Shown here: positions 26,543-35,801 of the stretch, in pieces
Layout: each line of letters opens with the position of its first letter
Numbering within the stretch: position 1 is the first letter of the stretch
From: Tsukamurella conjunctivitidis
GTDB taxonomy: Bacteria > Actinomycetota > Actinomycetes > Mycobacteriales > Mycobacteriaceae
Reading direction: 5' to 3'
Length of the DNA stretch: 64,000 nt
Assembly (NCBI RefSeq): GCF_007858475.1
Contig: NZ_VIGX01000005.1
Location: forward strand, 124,001-188,000
The notes under the pieces: generated by a model
Seen by the model: only the letters and a program-made list of their open reading frames with translations
The model's database searches: none
Told to the model about the DNA's origin: nothing
Program-made: the position numbers and the translations under genes

Positions 26543-27349
26543 GTGGCCGCCTTCGATCCCGAGAACAGGGGCGTCGTCGTCACCGGCGCCGGCAACGGCA
26601 TCGGTGCCGCGCTGGCGCGTGAGCTCGCCGCCCGGGGCGCCCGTGTCGTCGTCTCCGACATCGACGCCGACGGTGCCGCACGCACGGTGGCCGAGATCGA
26701 GTCCGCGGGTGGTACCGCCTTCGCCGTGGCCGGCGACGCGGCCTCCGAGGAGGGCGTCGCCGCTCTGGTCGCGACCGCCCGTCGTGAGCTCGGCGCGATC
26801 GACGCCTGGTACGCGAACGCGGGCGTGGACCGCGGTCGCGGTCTCGACACCCCCGAGTCCGAGTGGGCTTTGTCGATCGACGTCAACGTGATGGCGCACG
26901 TACGCGCCGCCCGCCTGCTGGTCCCGGAGTGGGTCGCCGCGCGCGGGGGCCGGTTCGTGGTCACCGCCTCCGCGGCGGGCCTGCTGACGATGATCGGTGC
27001 CCCCGCGTATTCCGTGACCAAGCACGCTGCCGTGGCCTTCGCCGAGTGGCTGTCGGTGACCTACCGCCATCAGGGCGTCGTGGTGCAGGCGATCTGCCCG
27101 CAGGGCGTCCGCACCGGCATGCTCGAGCGCTCCGGCGAGCTCGAGGAACTGCTCAGCCGCGACAGCGCGCTGGAGCCCGCCGATGTCGCGACCCTGGCCG
27201 TCGACGCGCTCGGCGGTGACGACTTCCTGATCCTCCCGCACCCCGAGGTGGGCGGCTACTACGCCGCCCGTGCGAGCGCCACGGACAAGTGGCTGCACGG
27301 CATGAACAAGCTGCAGCAGCGGCTCGAGACGAAGGAGACGACACGATGA
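26543..27349 (+). CDS. SDR family oxidoreductase
   Basis: A 268-residue short-chain dehydrogenase: TGAGNGIG near residue 14, an Asp-rich second strand (VVSDIDADG) that favours NAD(H), YANAG in place of NNAG, Ser in TASAAG and YSVTK as the Tyr-x3-Lys pair. The C-terminal DKWLHGMNKLQQRL is longer than in FabG proteins. It begins with GTG three bases after the previous gene and overlaps the next gene by ATGA. Substrate unknown. Confidence 0.85.
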   Translation: MAAFDPENRGVVVTGAGNGIGAALARELAARGARVVVSDIDADGAARTVAEIESAGGTAFAVAGDAASEEGVAALVATARRELGAIDAWYANAGVDRGRGLDTPESEWALSIDVNVMAHVRAARLLVPEWVAARGGRFVVTASAAGLLTMIGAPAYSVTKHAAVAFAEWLSVTYRHQGVVVQAICPQGVRTGMLERSGELEELLSRDSALEPADVATLAVDALGGDDFLILPHPEVGGYYAARASATDKWLHGMNKLQQRLETKETTR

Positions 27350-28335
27350 GGGCCTGGCAGGTACAGGAACTGGGCGAGCCGCTCGCCGCGCTGCGCGAGG
27401 CGGACCTTCCGACACCTGAGGCCGGTCCCGGCCAGGTCGTCGTCCGCACGCTCGCGACGGCGGCGAACTTCCCCGACGTGCTCATGTGCCGCGGCCTGTA
27501 CCAGGTCAAGCCCGACCTCCCGTTCACCCCGGGCGTCGAGCTGTGCGGCGAGATCACCGCGCTCGGCGAGGGTGTCGAGGGCTTCGCGGTGGGCGATCGC
27601 GTGCTCGGCGGCGCGGCGCTGCCCGCGGGCGGCTTCGCCGAGTACGCCGTGCTGAACGCGGCCCAGACCTTCGCGGCACCGGCGTCGCTCGACGACGCGC
27701 AGGCGTCGTCGCTGTACATCGGCTACCAGACCGGCTGGTTCGGGCTGCACCGCCGCGCACACCTCCAGGCCGGCGAGACCCTCCTGGTGCACGCCGCAGC
27801 GGGCGGCGTCGGCAGCGCGGCGATCCAGCTCGGCAAGGCCGCCGGCGCGAAGGTCATCGGCGTCGTGGGCGGCGCCGACAAGGCCGAGGTCGCGCGCGCC
27901 CTGGGCGCGGATGTGGTCGTCGACCGGCACACCCAGGACTTCGTCGAGGTGGTCAAGGCCGAGACCGGCGGCCGCGGCGCCGACGTGATCTACGACCCCG
28001 TCGGCGGCGAGACGTACAAGCGCTCCACAAAGTGCATCGCCTTCGAGGGCCGCATCCTGATCGTCGGCTTCGCCGGCGGCACCATCCAGGAGGCCGCGCT
28101 CAACCACGCGCTGATCAAGAACTACTCGATCGTCGGCCTGCATTGGGGCCTCTACAACACCTATGACCCCGAGGCCGTGCAGCAGTGCCACCGTGAGCTC
28201 ACCGCGCTCGCCGACAAGGGCCTGGTGAATCCGCTGGTCAGCGAGCGACTCTCGTTCGACGAGGTGCCCGACGGTCTGCAGCGCCTCGCCGACGGCACCA
28301 CCGTGGGCCGCGTGGTCTACCAGGCGGCCCGGTGA
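27346..28335 (+). CDS. NADPH:quinone oxidoreductase-like MDR protein
   Basis: A 329-residue zinc-free medium-chain reductase. The N-terminal GroES-like part has TPGVELCGEITALGEGVEGF; the nucleotide-binding part has AAAGGVGSAAIQLGKAAGAKV. Such proteins reduce quinones or enoyl-CoA type double bonds with NADPH. The ATG at 27346 overlaps the SDR stop, and the frame ends inside the start of the HAD gene, so translation is coupled on both sides. It could be a crotonyl-CoA-like reductase, but no carboxylation motif is evident. Confidence 0.85.
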   Translation: MRAWQVQELGEPLAALREADLPTPEAGPGQVVVRTLATAANFPDVLMCRGLYQVKPDLPFTPGVELCGEITALGEGVEGFAVGDRVLGGAALPAGGFAEYAVLNAAQTFAAPASLDDAQASSLYIGYQTGWFGLHRRAHLQAGETLLVHAAAGGVGSAAIQLGKAAGAKVIGVVGGADKAEVARALGADVVVDRHTQDFVEVVKAETGGRGADVIYDPVGGETYKRSTKCIAFEGRILIVGFAGGTIQEAALNHALIKNYSIVGLHWGLYNTYDPEAVQQCHRELTALADKGLVNPLVSERLSFDEVPDGLQRLADGTTVGRVVYQAAR

Positions 28336-29015
28336 CGGCGGCCGCGACGGGCGGGGGCCGCGAGGTCGATGCCGTCCTGTTCGACTACGGCGGCGTCCTG
28401 ACGGTGCCGATGCGCCGCAGCATCGAGGCATGGATCGCCGACGAGAGCATCGATCCGGCGAGCTTCACCACGACCCTGAAGGCATGGCTGGGCCGGGATG
28501 CGGAGTCGGGCAGCCCGATCCACCGTCTGGAGACCGGCGAACTGCCCGAGGCCGAATTCGATGCGGAGTTCGCGGCCGCGCTGCGCACCACGACCGGCGC
28601 GCCCGTGGACCCCGACGGCGTGCTGCGCCGCATGTTCGCCCGCGTCGAGGAGGATCCTGCGATGTGGGAGCTCGCCGAGGACCTGCGCGCCGCCGGCGTA
28701 CCCGTGGCGATCGTCTCGAACAGCTGGGGCGGCGGGAACCTCTACCCCCGTGAGCGTCTCGCGGCGCTGTTCGCGCCGGTGATCATCTCCGAGGAGGTGG
28801 GACTGCGCAAGCCCGACCCGGGGATCTTCACGCTGGCCCTCGACGCCCTGGGCGTCGCGGCCGACCGCGCCGCCTTCATCGACGACGCGGCGCCGAACGT
28901 CGAGGGCGCCGCCGCCCTCGGCATCCGCGCCGTCCACCACACCGATCCCGAAACCACCCGTGCGGCCCTGCGGGAGCTGATTCCCGCGCTCGCCGATACG
29001 TCCGTTCACCCCTGA
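28332..29015 (+). CDS. HAD-IA hydrolase, ACAD10-type N-terminal module
   Basis: A 227-residue HAD protein. Motif I reads LFDYGGVL: the nucleophile Asp is present, but the second Asp that acts as acid/base is Gly. As I recall, the HAD part of animal ACAD10 has the same D-x-G-G-V-L form. Motif II is VSNSWGG, the Lys is in GLRKPDP and motif IV is FIDDAAPNVEGA. It lies in the same operon as an APH-like kinase and an ACAD10/11-like dehydrogenase, reproducing ACAD10 as separate genes. A phosphatase proofreading or phosphate-transfer role is inference. GTG start overlaps the previous stop. Confidence 0.85.
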   Translation: MTAAATGGGREVDAVLFDYGGVLTVPMRRSIEAWIADESIDPASFTTTLKAWLGRDAESGSPIHRLETGELPEAEFDAEFAAALRTTTGAPVDPDGVLRRMFARVEEDPAMWELAEDLRAAGVPVAIVSNSWGGGNLYPRERLAALFAPVIISEEVGLRKPDPGIFTLALDALGVAADRAAFIDDAAPNVEGAAALGIRAVHHTDPETTRAALRELIPALADTSVHP

Positions 29016-29026
29016 AGGAGTTACCC

Positions 29027-29779
29027 ATGACCCAGCGCATCGCCATCGTGACCGGAGCGGCCCGCGGTATCGGCGCCGAGGTGGCCCGCCGCCTCGCCTC
29101 CGACGGGCACGCCGTCGCCGTCCTCGACCTCGACGAGGCCGCGTGCCAGGTGGTCGCGGACGAGATCACCGCGGCCGGTGGCCGCGCCGTGGGCGTGGGC
29201 GTCGACGTCTCCGACGAGGAGAAGGTCGGCGCCGCGGTCTCGCGCGTCGCCGAGGAGCTCGGACCGCCGACCATCCTCATCAACAACGCCGGCATCATCC
29301 GCGACAACCTGCTCTTCAAGATGACCGTCTCCGACTGGGATTCGGTGCTGGGCGTGCACCTGCGCGGCGCCTTCCTGATGTCGCGCGAGGTGCAGAAGTA
29401 CCAGACCCAGGAGAAGTGGGGCCGCATCGTCAACCTGTCGTCGACCTCGGCGCTGGGCAACCGCGGCCAGGCCAACTACTCGGCCGCGAAGGCGGGTATG
29501 CAGGGCCTGACCAAGACGCTCGCGCTCGAGCTCGGCCGCTTCGGGGTGACCGCCAACGCGATCGCCCCCGGTTTCATCGCCACGGACATGACCGCCGCGA
29601 CCGCCGAGCGGATCGGCATGTCCTTCGAGGACTTCAAGACCGCCGCCGCCAAGGAGATCCCGGTGCAGCGCGTCGGCCTGCCGGCCGACATCGCGCACAC
29701 CGCCAGCTTCTTCGCCAGCGAGGGCGCCGGATTCGTCTCCGGCCAGGTGGTCTACGTGGCCGGCGGGCCCAAGGACTAG
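29027..29779 (+). CDS. SDR family 3-oxoacyl reductase/3-hydroxyacyl dehydrogenase (FabG-like)
   Basis: A 250-residue FabG-type SDR: TGAARGIG at residues 9-16, NNAGIIRDN, Ser in NLSSTS, YSAAK, and a C-terminal FVSGQVVYVAGG. NDxxL-like DNLLFKMTVSDWD is typical of FabG. A GAAGGAG ribosome site precedes ATG 29027. In a catabolic operon next to a MaoC hydratase it most likely oxidises (R)-3-hydroxyacyl-CoA to 3-oxoacyl-CoA for the thiolase. Confidence 0.9.
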   Translation: MTQRIAIVTGAARGIGAEVARRLASDGHAVAVLDLDEAACQVVADEITAAGGRAVGVGVDVSDEEKVGAAVSRVAEELGPPTILINNAGIIRDNLLFKMTVSDWDSVLGVHLRGAFLMSREVQKYQTQEKWGRIVNLSSTSALGNRGQANYSAAKAGMQGLTKTLALELGRFGVTANAIAPGFIATDMTAATAERIGMSFEDFKTAAAKEIPVQRVGLPADIAHTASFFASEGAGFVSGQVVYVAGGPKD

Positions 29780-29812
29780 GGCCGGACAGGACGAGGAGAG
29801 GAAGAGACGATC

Positions 29813-30265
29813 ATGCGGGTACTCAACGGACTCGAGGAGTTGCAGGCCGCCGTCGGCGAGCACCTCGGCTACAGCGACTGGGTCGAGATCGACCAGCAGC
29901 GCATCGACCTGTTCGCCGAGGCCACCGGCGATCATCAGTGGATCCACGTGGATGCGGAGAAGGCGAAGGCCGGGCCCTTCGGTTCGACCATCGCCCACGG
30001 GTACCTCACCCTCTCGCTCATCCCGATGCTGGTGTGGCAGATCTACACCGTCGAGGGCACCAAGATGGGCGTCAACTACGGGTGCAACAAGGTGCGTTTC
30101 CCGTCGCCGGTCCCGGTCGGCTCGCGGGTGCGCGCCGGGGTGGAACTCCTCTCCGTCACCCCGGGCGGCGGCGGCCAGCAGGTCGTCGCGCGGGTCACCA
30201 TCGAGCGCGAGGGCGGCGACCGTCCGGCGTGCGTCGCCGAGACCGTCTCCGTGGTGGTCTTCTGA
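29813..30265 (+). CDS. MaoC family (R)-specific enoyl-CoA hydratase
   Basis: A 150-residue hot-dog protein. The hydratase 2 motif is seen as FAEATGDHQWIHVD followed by GPFGSTIAHGYLTLSL, with the Asp/His pair that activates water. It adds water to a trans-2-enoyl-CoA to give the (R)-3-hydroxyacyl-CoA, complementing the FabG-like gene just upstream. GAGAGGAAGAG lies before ATG 29813. Its TGA overlaps the kinase start (TGATG). Confidence 0.9.
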   Translation: MRVLNGLEELQAAVGEHLGYSDWVEIDQQRIDLFAEATGDHQWIHVDAEKAKAGPFGSTIAHGYLTLSLIPMLVWQIYTVEGTKMGVNYGCNKVRFPSPVPVGSRVRAGVELLSVTPGGGGQQVVARVTIEREGGDRPACVAETVSVVVF

Positions 30266-31281
30266 TGGCGGAGCAGCATCCGGGGCTCGACCTCGACGTC
30301 CTCGGCACCTGGCTCCCGCAGCACGTGCAGGGCGCGGGCTCCGACATCGAGGCCGTGCTCATCGCGGGCGGGAAGTCCAATCTCACCTACCGCATCTCCG
30401 ACGGTGCCTCGTCCTGGATCCTGCGCCGGCCGCCGGTCGGCAAGCTGTTGGCGACGGCGCACGACATGAGCCGCGAGTACCGGATGATGTCGGCGCTCGG
30501 CGGTACCGCCGTCCCGGTGCCCGTGATGTACGCCTTCTGCGAGGACCCGGAGGTCCTCGGGGCGCCGTTCTACGTCATGAGCGAGGTCGACGGCGTGCCC
30601 TACCGGCGCGCCTCCGAGCTCGCGACGCTGGGCGCCGACCGCACCCGCGCGATCTCCGAGCGGCTCGTGGACACGCTCATCGAGTTGCACCACGTCGACC
30701 CCGCGAGCGTGGGCCTGGCGGACTACGGCCGCCCCGAGGGCTTCACGGGCCGGCAGGTGGAGCGGTGGCGCAAGCAGTTCGCCGCCGCCCACACCCGTGA
30801 TCTGCCGAAGGTGGACGAACTGTACGCCGGGCTGCAGGCGCGGGTTCCCGCGGATTCCGCTCCTGGCATCGTGCACGGCGACTACCGCCTCGACAACGTG
30901 CTGGTCTCGCCACAGGACGAGCCGGCCGCCGTCATCGACTGGGAGCTCGCCACCATCGGCGACTCGCTCACCGACCTGTCGCTCATGCTGGTCTACGGCC
31001 GCCTCGCGAAGATCTCCGCGGGCACCGTCAGCGATGTCACGGAGGCCCCGGGCTTCCTCAGCGAGCAGCAGATCATCGACCGCTACGCCGCCGGGTCCAG
31101 CCGCGACCTCGGCGATCTCGGCTTCTACATCGCCCTCTCCTGCTTCAAGTTGGCAGGCATCGTCGAGGGCATCCACTACCGCTACGTCAACGGCCAGACC
31201 GTCGGCGAGGGCTTCGCCGAGGCCGGTGAGGCAGTGAACCCGCTGCTCGACGCCGGACTCGACGCTCTGAAGGAGAACTGA
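30265..31281 (+). CDS. APH-like phosphotransferase, ACAD10/11 kinase-module homologue
   Basis: A 338-residue aminoglycoside-phosphotransferase-fold protein. The ATP loop [10 protein letters not shown] is near residue 35, the catalytic Brenner loop is [10 protein letters not shown] (His-x-Asp-x4-Asn) and the Mg-binding DWE is in [13 protein letters not shown]. It matches the kinase part of ACAD10/11 and the LvaA type, which phosphorylate the 4-hydroxyl of 4-hydroxyacyl-CoA. The ACAD10/11-type dehydrogenase gene begins two bases after its stop. Some mycobacterial homologues are mislabelled FadE36. Function here is inferred from the pair. Confidence 0.88.
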   Translation: MAEQHPGLDLDVLGTWLPQHVQGAGSDIEAVLIAGGKSNLTYRISDGASSWILRRPPVGKLLATAHDMSREYRMMSALGGTAVPVPVMYAFCEDPEVLGAPFYVMSEVDGVPYRRASELATLGADRTRAISERLVDTLIELHHVDPASVGLADYGRPEGFTGRQVERWRKQFAAAHTRDLPKVDELYAGLQARVPADSAPGIVHGDYRLDNVLVSPQDEPAAVIDWELATIGDSLTDLSLMLVYGRLAKISAGTVSDVTEAPGFLSEQQIIDRYAAGSSRDLGDLGFYIALSCFKLAGIVEGIHYRYVNGQTVGEGFAEAGEAVNPLLDAGLDALKEN

Positions 31282-31282
31282 C

Positions 31283-32512
31283 ATGGAATTCGCGTACGAC
31301 GCCAAGACCACGGAGTTGATCGGACAGGTCAACGACTTCATGGACAGCCACGTCTACCCGGCGGAGGAGACCTTCCACCGCCAGTTGGCGGAGCTGGACG
31401 ACCGGTGGGCCTGGGACAGCGTCCCGGTCCTGCACGAGCTGCGCGCCGAGGCCCGCAGCCGCGGCTTCTGGAACTTCTTCCTGCCCGGCGAGAACGGTGC
31501 GGGCCTGACCAACCTGCAGTACGCGCCGCTCGCCGAGATCTCGGGCCGCAGCCTGCACCTGGCGCCGGCCGTGTTCAACTGCGCCGCGCCGGACACCGGG
31601 AACATGGAGGTGCTCAACGAGTTCGGTACCGCCGAGCAGAAGGATCGTTGGCTCACCCCGCTTCTGAACGGCGAGATCCGTTCCGCGTTCGCGATGACCG
31701 AGCCCGATGTCGCCAGCTCGGATGCCACCAACATCGGCCTGTCCATCGTCCGCGACGGCGACGACTACGTGATCAACGGCCGTAAGTGGTGGATCACGGG
31801 CGCCATGAACCCCAATTGCGCGATCTTCATCGTGATGGGCAAGACGGCGCCCGACGCGGAGCGCCATCGCCAGCAGTCGCAGATCCTCGTCCCGCGGGAC
31901 ACCCCGGGTCTCGAGGTGCTGCGTGGCATGCAGGTCTTCGGCTACGAGGACAACAACCACGGCGGCCACGCCGAGCTCCGCTTCACCGATGTGCGCGTGC
32001 CCGCGAGCAACCTCATCGGCGAGGAGGGCGACGGCTTCGCCATCGCGCAGGCCCGCCTCGGACCCGGCCGCATCCACCACTGCATGCGCTCGATCGGCGT
32101 CGCCGAGCGCGCGGTGGAGATGATGTGCGAGCGGGTGTCGGGTCGCACCGCCTTCGGTAAGCCGCTCTCCGAGCAGGGCGTCATCCGCGACTGGATCGCG
32201 GAGTCGCGGGTGCGGATCGAGCAGCTGCGCCTGCTGGTGCTCAAGACGGCGTGGCTGATGGACACCGTGGGCAACCGCGGCGCCCACACCGAGATCCAGG
32301 CGATCAAGATCGCCACCCCGCAGACGGTGCAGTGGATCCTCGACAAGGCCATCCAGTCGCACGGCGCGGGCGGTCTCTCGCAGGACTTCTCGCTCGCCGA
32401 GGCCTACGCCGGCATCCGCACGCTGCGGTTCGCCGACGGCCCGGATGAGGTGCACAAGAACTCGCTGGCGCGGGCCGAGCTCAAGCGCGTCGCCGCGAAG
32501 AAGGCGCAGTGA
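31283..32512 (+). CDS. acyl-CoA dehydrogenase, ACAD10/11 type
   Basis: A 409-residue flavoprotein. The family marks are [42 protein letters not shown] and the end FADGPDEVH, the last two being typical of the ACAD10/11 branch and replacing the usual YEGT segment. In known systems (animal ACAD11, Pseudomonas Lva) this enzyme takes the 4-phosphoacyl-CoA made by the kinase and converts it, with loss of phosphate, to an enoyl-CoA that rejoins beta-oxidation. Directly after the kinase gene; overlaps the next dehydrogenase by four bases. Confidence 0.9.
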   Translation: MEFAYDAKTTELIGQVNDFMDSHVYPAEETFHRQLAELDDRWAWDSVPVLHELRAEARSRGFWNFFLPGENGAGLTNLQYAPLAEISGRSLHLAPAVFNCAAPDTGNMEVLNEFGTAEQKDRWLTPLLNGEIRSAFAMTEPDVASSDATNIGLSIVRDGDDYVINGRKWWITGAMNPNCAIFIVMGKTAPDAERHRQQSQILVPRDTPGLEVLRGMQVFGYEDNNHGGHAELRFTDVRVPASNLIGEEGDGFAIAQARLGPGRIHHCMRSIGVAERAVEMMCERVSGRTAFGKPLSEQGVIRDWIAESRVRIEQLRLLVLKTAWLMDTVGNRGAHTEIQAIKIATPQTVQWILDKAIQSHGAGGLSQDFSLAEAYAGIRTLRFADGPDEVHKNSLARAELKRVAAKKAQ

Positions 32513-33690
32513 CGACGGCGGACGACCTCGCGCAGCGCGTCGACGACTTCCTGGCGGCGCACCCGCCCGCCGGGACCGACCCGCAGGAGTTCCTGCGGGC
32601 GCGGTACGACGCGGGCCTGGCGTGGGTGGCGTACCCGGAGGGGCGCGGCGGCCTCGGGCTGTCCCGGTCGCTGCAGCGCGGGGTCGACGAGGCCTTCGCC
32701 GCGGCGGGTGCCCCCGACAACCGCAGTCACGTCAACGGGATCGGGCTCGGCATGGCCGCGCCCACGATCCTCGCCTTCGGCACGCCCGAGCAGGTCGACC
32801 GCTTCCTGCGCCCGCTGTGGACCGGCGAGGAGATCTGGTGCCAGCTCTTCAGCGAGCCCGGCGCCGGGTCCGACCTGGCGGGTCTGGCGACCCGCGCAGT
32901 CCGCGACGGCGACGACTGGGTGGTGACGGGCCAGAAGGTGTGGACCTCGGGCGCGCACAACGCGCAGTGGGCGATCCTGGTCGCCCGCACCGATCCCGAG
33001 CAGCCGAAGCACAAGGGGCTCACGTACTTCCTGTGCGACATGTCCGATCCGGGCATCGACGTGCGGCCGCTGCGGCAGATCACCGGCGAGGCGGAGTTCA
33101 ACGAGGTCTTCCTCGAGGGCGTGCGGATCCCGGACGCCCACCGCCTCGGTGAGGTCGGCCAGGGCTGGCAGGTCGCGAACGCGACGCTCAACAACGAGCG
33201 GGTCGCCATCGGCGGCCGCGCCTCGCAGCGCGAGGACGGCATGATCGGCGTCGTCGCATCGACCTGGCGCGAGCGCCCCGAACTGCGCACCCCGGACCTG
33301 CACGACGATCTGCTCCGCCTCTGGGTGGACAGCGAGGTCGCCCGGGTCACCGCGCTGCGGCTGGGCCAGAAGCTCGCCTCGGGCCAGCCCGGCCCGGAGG
33401 GGGCGGCGATGAAGCTGTCCTTCGCGCGACTCAACCAGAAGCTCTCGGGCCTCGAGCTCGAGCTGCTGGGCGAGGACGGCCTGCGGTACAGCGACTGGAC
33501 GATGGTCCGCCCGGACCGCGTGGACTTCTACGGCCGCGACGCCGGCTATCGCTATCTGCGCGCCAAGGGCAATTCCATCGAGGGCGGCACCTCGGAGATC
33601 CTCAAGAACATCGTGGCGGAGCGCGTGCTGGGCCTGCCGCCGGAGCACCGGGTCGATAAGGACCTGCCGTGGAAGGACGTGCCCAAGTGA
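32509..33690 (+). CDS. acyl-CoA dehydrogenase, probable catalytic subunit of a heteromeric pair
   Basis: A 393-residue ACAD with [26 protein letters not shown] and the end [20 protein letters not shown]. The Glu in IEGGTSE sits where the MCAD base lies. The short N-terminal domain and this ending resemble FadE proteins of mycobacterial steroid side-chain breakdown, which work as alpha2beta2 pairs of adjacent genes. The next gene, overlapping by GTGA, encodes an ACAD without this Glu. GTG start at 32509. Confidence 0.88.
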   Translation: MTTADDLAQRVDDFLAAHPPAGTDPQEFLRARYDAGLAWVAYPEGRGGLGLSRSLQRGVDEAFAAAGAPDNRSHVNGIGLGMAAPTILAFGTPEQVDRFLRPLWTGEEIWCQLFSEPGAGSDLAGLATRAVRDGDDWVVTGQKVWTSGAHNAQWAILVARTDPEQPKHKGLTYFLCDMSDPGIDVRPLRQITGEAEFNEVFLEGVRIPDAHRLGEVGQGWQVANATLNNERVAIGGRASQREDGMIGVVASTWRERPELRTPDLHDDLLRLWVDSEVARVTALRLGQKLASGQPGPEGAAMKLSFARLNQKLSGLELELLGEDGLRYSDWTMVRPDRVDFYGRDAGYRYLRAKGNSIEGGTSEILKNIVAERVLGLPPEHRVDKDLPWKDVPK

Positions 33691-34772
33691 GCTTCACCCC
33701 GCAGCTGCTCAGCAGCGATATCGAGGACGACCTCCGCGCCGCCGTCCGTGATCTGCTCGACCGCAGGGTCGCGCCGGCGGACCTCATCGCGGCGTACGAC
33801 GGCACCGCGGCCCCCGGCATCGACGGCGAGCTCGCCGAGATGGGCGTCTCCGGCCTGCTGATCCCGGAGGAGTTCGGCGGCGCCGGAGCGGGTGTCGCCG
33901 TCGCGGGTGTGGTGGCGGAGGAGCTCGGAGCGGCGTGCGCCGCAACGAGTTTCGTCACCTCGTCCGGCATCGCCGCGACGACCGCGCTCGCGGCGGGCGC
34001 CACCGAGTTGGTCGTCGCGCTCGCGGCGGGGGAGACGGTCGCCGCGCTCGCGGTTCCGTTCTCCGTCGATCCGCACGGCCCGGTCGCGGGCGTCCCCGTC
34101 GCCGACGGTGCGTTCACGGGCACCGTCCGATCCGTGGCGGGCGCGCTCGGGGCCGACGTGCTCCTCGTGCCGGGCGCAGACGGTGCGCTGTACGCCGTCG
34201 ACGCCGCCGCGGCGCGGATCGAGCCGGTGCCCTCGCTGGACATGACGCGACAGGTCGCCGACGTGACCTTCGACGGTGCCGCCGGCACCGCGCTCACGAC
34301 CGACGGTGCCCCCGCAGTCCGGGCGGGGCTGCTCACCGGGGCCGCACTGCTCGCGGCGGAGCAGGCCGGCGTGGCGCGGTGGTGCGTCGCGACCACCGTC
34401 GGATACCTGAAGCAGCGCAAGCAGTTCGGGCGCGTGGTCGGCGGCTTCCAGGCCGTCAAGCACCGCCTGGCCGAGCTGTACGCGGACGCGGAGTCCGCCG
34501 CCGCGGCGGCCCGCTCGGCGACGGTGACCCTCGCCGAGCTCGGCACCGAGGACCCGGAGTCCGTCATCGCCGTGGCCGTCGCGGCGGCCTACTGCTCCGA
34601 TCTGGCCGTGCGCGCGGCCGAGGAGGCGGTGCAGCTGCACGGCGGCATCGGCATGACGTGGGAGGCGCCGGTGCATCTGTACCTCAAGCGCGCCAAGGCG
34701 GATCAGATCGGGCTCGGCGTCCCGGGGCGGCATCGCGCCGCGCTCGCGGGCCTCGTCGACCTGCCCGCCTGA
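33687..34772 (+). CDS. acyl-CoA dehydrogenase-like, probable non-catalytic partner subunit
   Basis: A 361-residue ACAD-fold protein. LLIPEEFGGAGAG, QRKQFGRVVGGFQAVKH and QLHGGIGMTWEAPVHLYLKRA are clear, but the FAD/substrate middle part is short and Ala/Val-rich, no TEP-x-GSD motif is seen, and the protein ends soon after YLKRAKADQ with no YEGT-like Glu. This fits the beta subunit of heterotetrameric FadE complexes (ChsE1-ChsE2 type). The GTG start at 33687 overlaps the partner stop. Confidence 0.85.
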   Translation: MSFTPQLLSSDIEDDLRAAVRDLLDRRVAPADLIAAYDGTAAPGIDGELAEMGVSGLLIPEEFGGAGAGVAVAGVVAEELGAACAATSFVTSSGIAATTALAAGATELVVALAAGETVAALAVPFSVDPHGPVAGVPVADGAFTGTVRSVAGALGADVLLVPGADGALYAVDAAAARIEPVPSLDMTRQVADVTFDGAAGTALTTDGAPAVRAGLLTGAALLAAEQAGVARWCVATTVGYLKQRKQFGRVVGGFQAVKHRLAELYADAESAAAAARSATVTLAELGTEDPESVIAVAVAAAYCSDLAVRAAEEAVQLHGGIGMTWEAPVHLYLKRAKADQIGLGVPGRHRAALAGLVDLPA

Positions 34773-34814
34773 GAGCACGGCGCCGCGGCGCAACCAGAGA
34801 AGGAAGAAGGAACC

Positions 34815-35795
34815 ATGGGAGTCGTCCACACCGTCACCGGAGACGTCGACGCCGCCGACCTCGGCGTCACGCTCATGCACGAGCACGTCTTCGTGCTCAC
34901 CCCGGACATCCAGCAGAACTATCCGGAGGACTTCGGCGACGAGGACGCCCGGGTGGACGACGCCGTCGCCCAGTTGCAGAAGGCGTACGACGCCGGCGTG
35001 CGCACGATCGTCGACCCCACGGTGGTGGGCCTCGGCCGGTACATCCCGCGCATCCAGCGGATCGCGGAGCGCACGCCGGTGCGGATCGTGGCGGCGACGG
35101 GCGTCTACACCTACCGCGACGTGCCCCGCTACTTCATGTACCGCGGTCCGGCGCTCACGGCGATGACCGGGATCGACTTCCCGGATCCCATGGTGGACAT
35201 GTTCGTCCGCGACATCAGCGAAGGTATCGGCGACACCGGGGTGAAGGCGGGCATGCTCAAGTGCGCGATCGATCACCACGGGCTCACCGAGGGCGTCGAG
35301 CGGGTGATGCGGGCGGTCGCACAGGCACACAAGGCCACCGGCGTGCCTATCACCGTGCACACCCACCCCGGCTCTGAGACGGGCCTGTTGGTCAAGCGGG
35401 TGATGTGCGACGAGGAGGGCGTCGATCCGGGCCGGATCGTCCTGGGCCATAGCGGCGACTCGACCGACGTCGATCACCTCGCGGCGCTCGCCGATGCCGG
35501 GTTCACGCTGGGCTTCGACCGGTTCGGCATCAATCTCGAGACCACCTTCGAGGCCCGCAACGACACCCTCATCGAGATGGTGCGCCGCGGTTACACCGAG
35601 AAGATCGTGCTGTCGCAGGACGCGTCCTGCTACATCGACTGGATCGACCCGAACGTCAAGGCGGGCATGCTCCAGTGGCACTACACCCACGTCTTCGACG
35701 ACGTCTTCCCGTACGTGCTCGAACGCGGCGTGACCCAGGCTCAGATCGACACCATGCTGGTCGACGTGCCGCGGCGCGTCCTGGCGGGGGAGTGA
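34815..35795 (+). CDS. phosphotriesterase-like lactonase (PLL) family amidohydrolase
   Basis: A 326-residue TIM-barrel metal hydrolase, close in sequence to M. tuberculosis PPH (Rv0230c) as I remember it. Ligands are visible: His22 and His24 (LMHEH), the carboxylated Lys144 (VKAG), His182 (VHTH), His212 (GHSGD) and Asp269 (SQDAS). The lactone-site Tyr in ATGVYTY and the loop 8 DRFG Arg point to lactonase activity rather than paraoxonase. Lactonases of this family open N-acyl homoserine lactones and gamma/delta-lactones. In this operon it may release a 4-hydroxy acid. Confidence 0.9.
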   Translation: MGVVHTVTGDVDAADLGVTLMHEHVFVLTPDIQQNYPEDFGDEDARVDDAVAQLQKAYDAGVRTIVDPTVVGLGRYIPRIQRIAERTPVRIVAATGVYTYRDVPRYFMYRGPALTAMTGIDFPDPMVDMFVRDISEGIGDTGVKAGMLKCAIDHHGLTEGVERVMRAVAQAHKATGVPITVHTHPGSETGLLVKRVMCDEEGVDPGRIVLGHSGDSTDVDHLAALADAGFTLGFDRFGINLETTFEARNDTLIEMVRRGYTEKIVLSQDASCYIDWIDPNVKAGMLQWHYTHVFDDVFPYVLERGVTQAQIDTMLVDVPRRVLAGE

Positions 35796-35801
35796 GGCGG
35801 C

